Positions 58,580-64,000 of a stretch of DNA of 64,000 nucleotides are shown in pieces (position 1 is the first letter of the stretch; each line of letters opens with the position of its first letter). The stretch is taken from NCBI RefSeq assembly GCF_003945595.2, contig NW_024104321.1, positions 806,765 through 870,764 of the forward strand, in the 5' to 3' direction. This stretch comes from Pipra filicauda (lineage: Eukaryota; Chordata; Aves; Passeriformes; Pipridae). Made by a program: the position numbers and the translations under genes. Below the pieces are notes generated by a model, which was given only the letters and a program-made list of their open reading frames with translations, did no database searches and was not told the origin of the DNA.

Positions 58580-58728
58580 CTGAGGATCCCTGGAGGTATT
58601 TAAGAGACGTATAGGTGTGGCACATAGGGACATGGTTTGGTGGTGGACTCAGCAGTGCTCAGTTAATGGTTGTACTCTATGATCTTAAAGGTCTTTTCCA
58701 ACTGAAATCATTTAGTGATTCTGTGACT
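58580..58728 (+). mobile_element. Short CR1 LINE 3' end
   Basis: About 150 bases of CR1 3' UTR: 'tccctggaggtatttaag', 'gacatggtttggtggtgga', 'agtgctcagttaatggttgt', 'atgatcttaaaggtctttt', ending 'gattctgtgact'. This is a different subfamily tail from the copy at 212-722. It lies about 80 bases from the 5' end of the antisense copy, again with 5' ends facing inward. Confidence 0.88.
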
Positions 58729-61700
58729 TCCTGTGTTCTTCAAGTTGCTTAGATCTTAATTTTAAAACCTCCTCCAAAGGAAAGCAAGAAAAGGTTTACA
58801 TACAACTGTTAGCAATAATTAAATAAATAAGTGCTATATAGTGCAGTTGACTAAATGCCATTGTTCTTTTTCAGCATTATTCTGCCATATGTTTAGAGTC
58901 ACTGGGACTGCAGTGCTGTGAATACCAGCCCCACAAGCTATCAATTAACTGCTTCTGAATGCCTCCATATTCTTACTATGCATCACTGGGGCTCCTCTAA
59001 CCTTTGCAAGATGTTTTCTTCAGTCTTTTTTGAACAGCATTTTGATGCTGTTGATAATTTGAAGTCTTATCATTACAGCGGCGCCATAAGAACATATTCA
59101 TGGCCTCGAATCCTGTTGCATTAGGCTTTGCCACAGACCCAGGTATGGATGCAGAATTGCTCCCAACAACATATAATTTAAAAACTAAGATAAAATATTT
59201 CAAATCCACAAAAATAGTGGGATTCGTCTCAATAGTTTCACGTAGTGCAGTTGCAGATACTGACATCTGAGCTAGTGATCCCCAACTTCCTTTGCAACCA
59301 GTGAAGGGAAACAGGCACTTTACATATCAACACAGTGGATCTGATCTAGCATTGCTTTGTTTCTTTCTATCCAGTAAAGAGCAAACTGAAACAAGCTGTT
59401 TCACAGGCACCTGTAACTAAAGATGTCCGTATCTGGTCAGATATAACCCATACAAACAGACATAGTGGTGGTGATGGCCTCAAGATGTAAAACCAAGTAG
59501 GTTTTACAGAAAAAAACACCTATCCTAAAGTGGCTCTGTGGGTGCTTTGTGGAGCTGTTCATTATCATAAGTCAAAGAAAGATCAGGGAAAATCTCAGTG
59601 TTCTCATTGAGAAATAAAATTATGGGATCTATATGAGAGTCTTGGATGGCTGGGTAGGTAGGAAATGTATCTTAAAGAAGTCAGAAGAAAAGACTCCGCA
59701 AGAATGAGGTATGACATGGGAACTATAGACATCTCAACAGAAGATCACATCCATTTGAGAGCAGCATGTCAATATTGTGCCAATGAAAAGCAGTTTTGAA
59801 GTATGAGAAACAAGTTTACAAAAAAAAAGAGGTTAAGAGGTGTGTTTTAGTTGTGTTCAACTTGGACTAATTGTTGAATTTTAAGACACATTAAAAGGTT
59901 TTCATTTGGACATAAGGAAATAGATTTGGAGTAAAGACGTACCTTTTTGTCACAGACACATTGGTTGGTTCATAGATGAGACACAGCAGAAAGCAAGAAG
60001 AATCAAATAGAAAGCATTATGAAAAATAGGACCTTACTGAGCACCGCTCTGTTCTCCCCAGTGTGGAGGAAAACAAGAAAATCTTCCTGAAGACTTTCAG
60101 AACAAGCAGTTAGTAAGTAGAAAGAAAGTGAAAAGAAGAAAAACCTTACTAAAGCTAAAGGGATGAGTTTTCCAAAAATATGTGCTCATTTTGTGTTCAA
60201 GTCCAAGGCCAGGCTGGCCTGGGGGAGAAATGCAACTCCACACTGCAGCTAGAGTTTGGAGAAGAACAGAGAGAGAATAGGCAGGGACTGCAGAGGCAGG
60301 TTGGTGTGAGCTGAACAAGAGTTAACCTGCTTGTATGGTAATGGAAAAAGAGCTAGAGCATACTGAGAAGCTAAGGAGAAGACTAAGGAAGGGAATGGAA
60401 TGAGATGGAAACACTGGAACAACTGAGGAGTAAGAAGAAAAGGCATAGACGAGCTGCCTGAATTATGACACACAAGGAAAAGGAAGGGAAGGTCTGGGTA
60501 TATTTTTTGTTTTGTATTTATATATTAAATATATGATTTTTCCTTGGGAGAAATGGGGAATTGCAGCGTAGGCAGAAAGGGATAAAAGCAGGAATGGGGA
60601 GGGACTAGAAAAGTGAGGGACAAGAGGTGAAAAGACAGCTGCTATTACAGGTGTAGGCACAGTGGAAATAGCAATTTATCTCTGAAAGTGACAGAGACAA
60701 GAGATCGTCTGAGGTGAGATCTAGAACAAAGTAAGCTACAGTGCTTTACAAGCCATTTTTAAAGGGGTTGTCCTGTAATTTTTGCTGAGATACCTTGAGA
60801 CAGATGAAATACATTTATAATTTGAAGGACACTAAAAGTGCGACCCTAATTTACAGTTCATTGGAGCACCAAAGGAAACATCAACAAAGTTGTATTATTA
60901 TTTTTTAAAGTGACAAAAATATGGTCACAAAACTTCCATTAATTGAGTTCTAGGTTAGACTGGCACTTTGAACTTCCTGATTATAGTTTTTTAGAGAGTC
61001 ACCAGACACACCACTCATTTCTGTGATTGAAGAAAGTGTATCCAGTACTTATAAAAACACTTACATACTTCAATAGCATAAAATGTTGTTAAAAACATTT
61101 TTTGTTTTAAAAGCTTTTCCAGAAAAATCTTCAAATCTTGGTATCCCATAAATACAGAAATTTCTGTATTTTCACTTCAGCAAAGAGCAGGGCTATACAG
61201 GTCTGTTTAATGTATGTCTGTAAGGTATTTCACCTTACACAGTACCTCTTAGAGTGGTTAAAGCACATTGTGAATTTTGGATACAAATTACTTTTGTCAC
61301 TAAGAAAACCAAAGTCAAAACCAAAACTATTTTAAGAGTGCTGGTTTCAGCATAACCATCTTGGGTCCCAGCTGGCAAAAGGCTCTTTGGAAGCAGGTTG
61401 AGACACTCACTCTATGAGAAAAGCAAATTTAAGTCCCTCTTCTGTCTGATTTAGAGGGGTAATTCTGGGTGACTAATGGATGCTTTTGGCTGAGTACCCT
61501 CCATCAGTTCCTGAAAGGCTTGGTTGTTTTTATTCAAGCTAGGAACATTTCTTTTCTGAATTTCAAAATGTTCAAAACACAATGATAATGCTTCTTTCTC
61601 ATTTAGTATGATTTATTCAGAGGTCTGAGGGTGCTACAGGAAGAAGGAAGGGCATAATTGTTTCGATTTCACTGCTGAAGAAGAAGAAAGCAGAAGCACT

Positions 61701-64000
61701 CTGATGTGTCCACCTTCCTGGAAAAGTTGGGGGGGTGAGGGAGGGATGGGATGCAGAAAAACCCTGCTCTTGCCTCTGCAGCTAACTCTGTCCCTAGAAC
61801 AGTTGGATTTTACTGGAGCTGAATAACTGCTGAGTAGTGCATTCAAAACTATGCACAAAAAATGTCAGTTCCTGATTTGATTCAGCTGCATTCCTGCCCT
61901 TTTTTGTTAGTCTTGTTTCAACCTATTTTCCCTGCATATGAATGTTGGTGAAGGCAACTGATATAGAGGGGTACACATATTCATGGAGGAATAGGAGTCT
62001 GAAAAAATGTACTCATCTTCTGTTTATTATTCATGATTTACTATTCATCATTTACTTTTTTCTTTATTCATAAAGTTTCAGGCATCCAATCAGGAGTGGA
62101 GACTGGAATGAATAATGGAAATACACAGTTCAGAGATAATACTCAGGCTGTAATTTATACAGGCAAATGATCTGACAAACATTTATAAATAACTGAGACA
62201 GTACTTTGGGGGCACAAAAGAAAATCTGCCCTCAAGTAAGAGGCAGAGAAATGAACTTGATTATGTCTAGAGGCTCTAAGCAAGTAACCAGAATAGATAG
62301 CAAACTCATCTGATATAACCTGACTTTTTTCAGGAAGATAGAAAATCATTAAGCTATGAAAATCACTCCGCCTTGCCACAATGCAGGTCTATTATTTTAA
62401 CAGCCCTCTCTGGGGAAAGATGGACCAGTATCCACAATTGGATTAAGGGTAATCAGGTCCCAGATCTAGCAAAACCAGTGAAAACTTCTGGTGTATTAAG
62501 TGATTCCTGCCAGATTCCCATTCTAGGGACAGGAGCTTGATATCACATCCTACTGTTCTGAAGAGGGGGATTACTTTCAGTGTTATGTACTCCACTCCCA
62601 TCTGTTCAAGGAAGGGCCACTCCTCATCTTCCCAGCTGCTGTGTTTGCTCTGATATGTTCAATACTGCACCATTTATTCAAGGGCTCATAACTTTTGGAG
62701 AACAATGAATACACAATTCTTTTTCTCGCACTATAGTGTTTTTTGAGGGACATGGTAGAAACATTAAGGAACCCTTCCCCAGAAGACAGAAAAGCACAAT
62801 GTCCTGAGCAATAATTTGCTGGTTAAAGTGGGAGCTTGACTCCTTTAGTTGAGAAAAAATTGCAGTGAGGATGAGGAGTCACTGTCTTTGTCAGAAGTCT
62901 CTTTTGTGGTGTTGTGGATGTGGTCCAGCACCACATAACAGACTGGCTGCTTTCTTATCACAACCTATTATTAACATCCATGATTTTAAGTGTTATATAG
63001 CCACTAGCTACTTCTAACTCCTGCAGTAGAGCGTTCAGGTCAAATGCAAACACTTTAAGCAATCCTTCAAGCTTTTTGACCCACTTTAACAGAAAAGATG
63101 TAGGCATCCTGAAAGGAGTACACAGGTATTACAGTCCAGCGTATTAGTGTCAACCATAGCTAATTCAATAGCAACGATGCCAGGCTATGTTAAACGACAA
63201 GAATCTACTTTCCTAAACCACCTGTAACATCTTTACCCTATCCCTTTCTCCAGGAGAGCAAACTGGAGCAACAGAGTGATGAAAAGACCTGGGTCAGTGA
63301 AAACCCCTCTAATCATCATAGGCATGCCATATCATGTAATTGTCTTCATACTTGATCAACTCAAATGAACTCAAAGCCAAATACTGAGCAGCATTCAAGC
63401 TCATAAAGGGAAAACTCCATGTGTCCCTCAATTTTTCATCCTCTTTGCTCCATCCTACATGCTTGGTATTCTCCCTCTGATATGCCTTGTTACATGGAGA
63501 GCAAGAAGAACAGCCAGTCCACTTACAGCTGTACTTACTTTTATGCATTTTACCCTCTTTCCTTTGCATGAGAGATCTGACTCCAACCTGGTAAGAAAAA
63601 AAGAATGAGGAAAAAAAGAAGGATAGGGGCAAAAGAGAATCAAACCTCAGCCTAAGGTCAGTAAGATGAGGCAGGGAGAAAGAGGCATCCTCCCAGTTTT
63701 TCCCACACAGCGGTGGCACAGCTGGTCATGCTGTGACTGGGTGTTACAACCAGCTCCAGAAGGTAAAGGTAACACAGGTTCTTGTTAATAGATCCCTTGA
63801 GGCAGATTAGAGTGACTAGACACTGAATGATCAGTGTTTGTAAGTAAATATATGTAGAGTTTATTTTAGAACTATTTGGTTGCAAAGGAAAACAGGCATT
63901 GTAGCCATTTTGGTGATCATTTTCTATAGTAATACGGCAGTATGAAAGCATAAAAATATCACTTTAGAAAGTGTAAAAGGGAAAAGAGAGGGAAGAGAGG
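58729..64000. other. Non-coding stretch to window end
   Basis: About 5.3 kb with no recognised gene or repeat family. The + strand is strongly purine-biased at 60095-60640. A 136-codon open frame on the minus strand at 63309-63719 has no recognised domain and is not called. Small A/G repeats occur at 61677-61690 and 63595-63630. Confidence 0.55.

Noticed and set aside
63309..63719. 136-codon open frame, minus strand, with a short cysteine cluster
   Set aside because: The cysteines do not form a recognised zinc-finger spacing. A poly-serine/phenylalanine run comes from an A-rich simple repeat on the + strand. No support for a gene.
1..64000. CRISPR arrays, operons, ribosome-binding sites, rRNA and tRNA genes
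   Set aside because: None seen. The repeats present are CR1 and local duplications, and no clear tRNA B-box with a matching cloverleaf was found by eye. The DNA is vertebrate, where CRISPR and operons are not expected.

Overview
This window looks like nuclear DNA from a bird. The main evidence is about a dozen copies of the CR1 LINE (the dominant retrotransposon of birds and other reptiles), several ending in the family's ATTCTATG-type octamers. The rest is AT-rich, single-copy-looking DNA with stops scattered through all frames. The species cannot be fixed from the sequence alone. I find no intact host gene, no convincing exon, no tRNA/rRNA gene and no CRISPR array. It reads as a gene desert or the inside of a very long intron.

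Layout. 1-1193: three CR1 pieces in a row on the + strand. 1194-10540: non-coding. 10540-11818: two CR1 pieces head to tail, the first with most of its reverse transcriptase deleted. 11819-23459: non-coding, but with two exact direct duplications: a 122-bp perfect tandem pair at 18393-18636 and a 270-bp perfect repeat spaced 428 bp apart at 21153-21850. 23460-24260: an old CR1; 26245-26345: a short antisense CR1-like scrap. 26346-43110: about 17 kb with no recognised repeat or gene. 43132-45541: the most structured part, two CR1s head to tail, each split by a different later insertion. One insertion is a probable minus-strand solo LTR of about 961 bp carrying a 20-bp-unit minisatellite. The other is a 484-bp GC-rich segment bounded by the 8-bp direct repeat ACTTCTTG. 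45542-53715: non-coding. 53716-55002 and 57249-58728: two pairs of inverted CR1 copies with their 5' ends facing inward, holding recognisable but dead reverse-transcriptase remnants. 58729-64000: non-coding, with a purine-rich strand at 60095-60640.

No genes work together here. What can be read is a history of insertions: CR1 copies landed next to older CR1 tails, other elements then landed inside CR1, and short local duplications followed. I did not find a new biological system. The items most worth checking are the two perfect duplications (recent events or assembly artefacts) and the 484-bp insertion of unknown identity. Calls on possible conserved non-coding elements are inference only, since conservation cannot be seen in one sequence.
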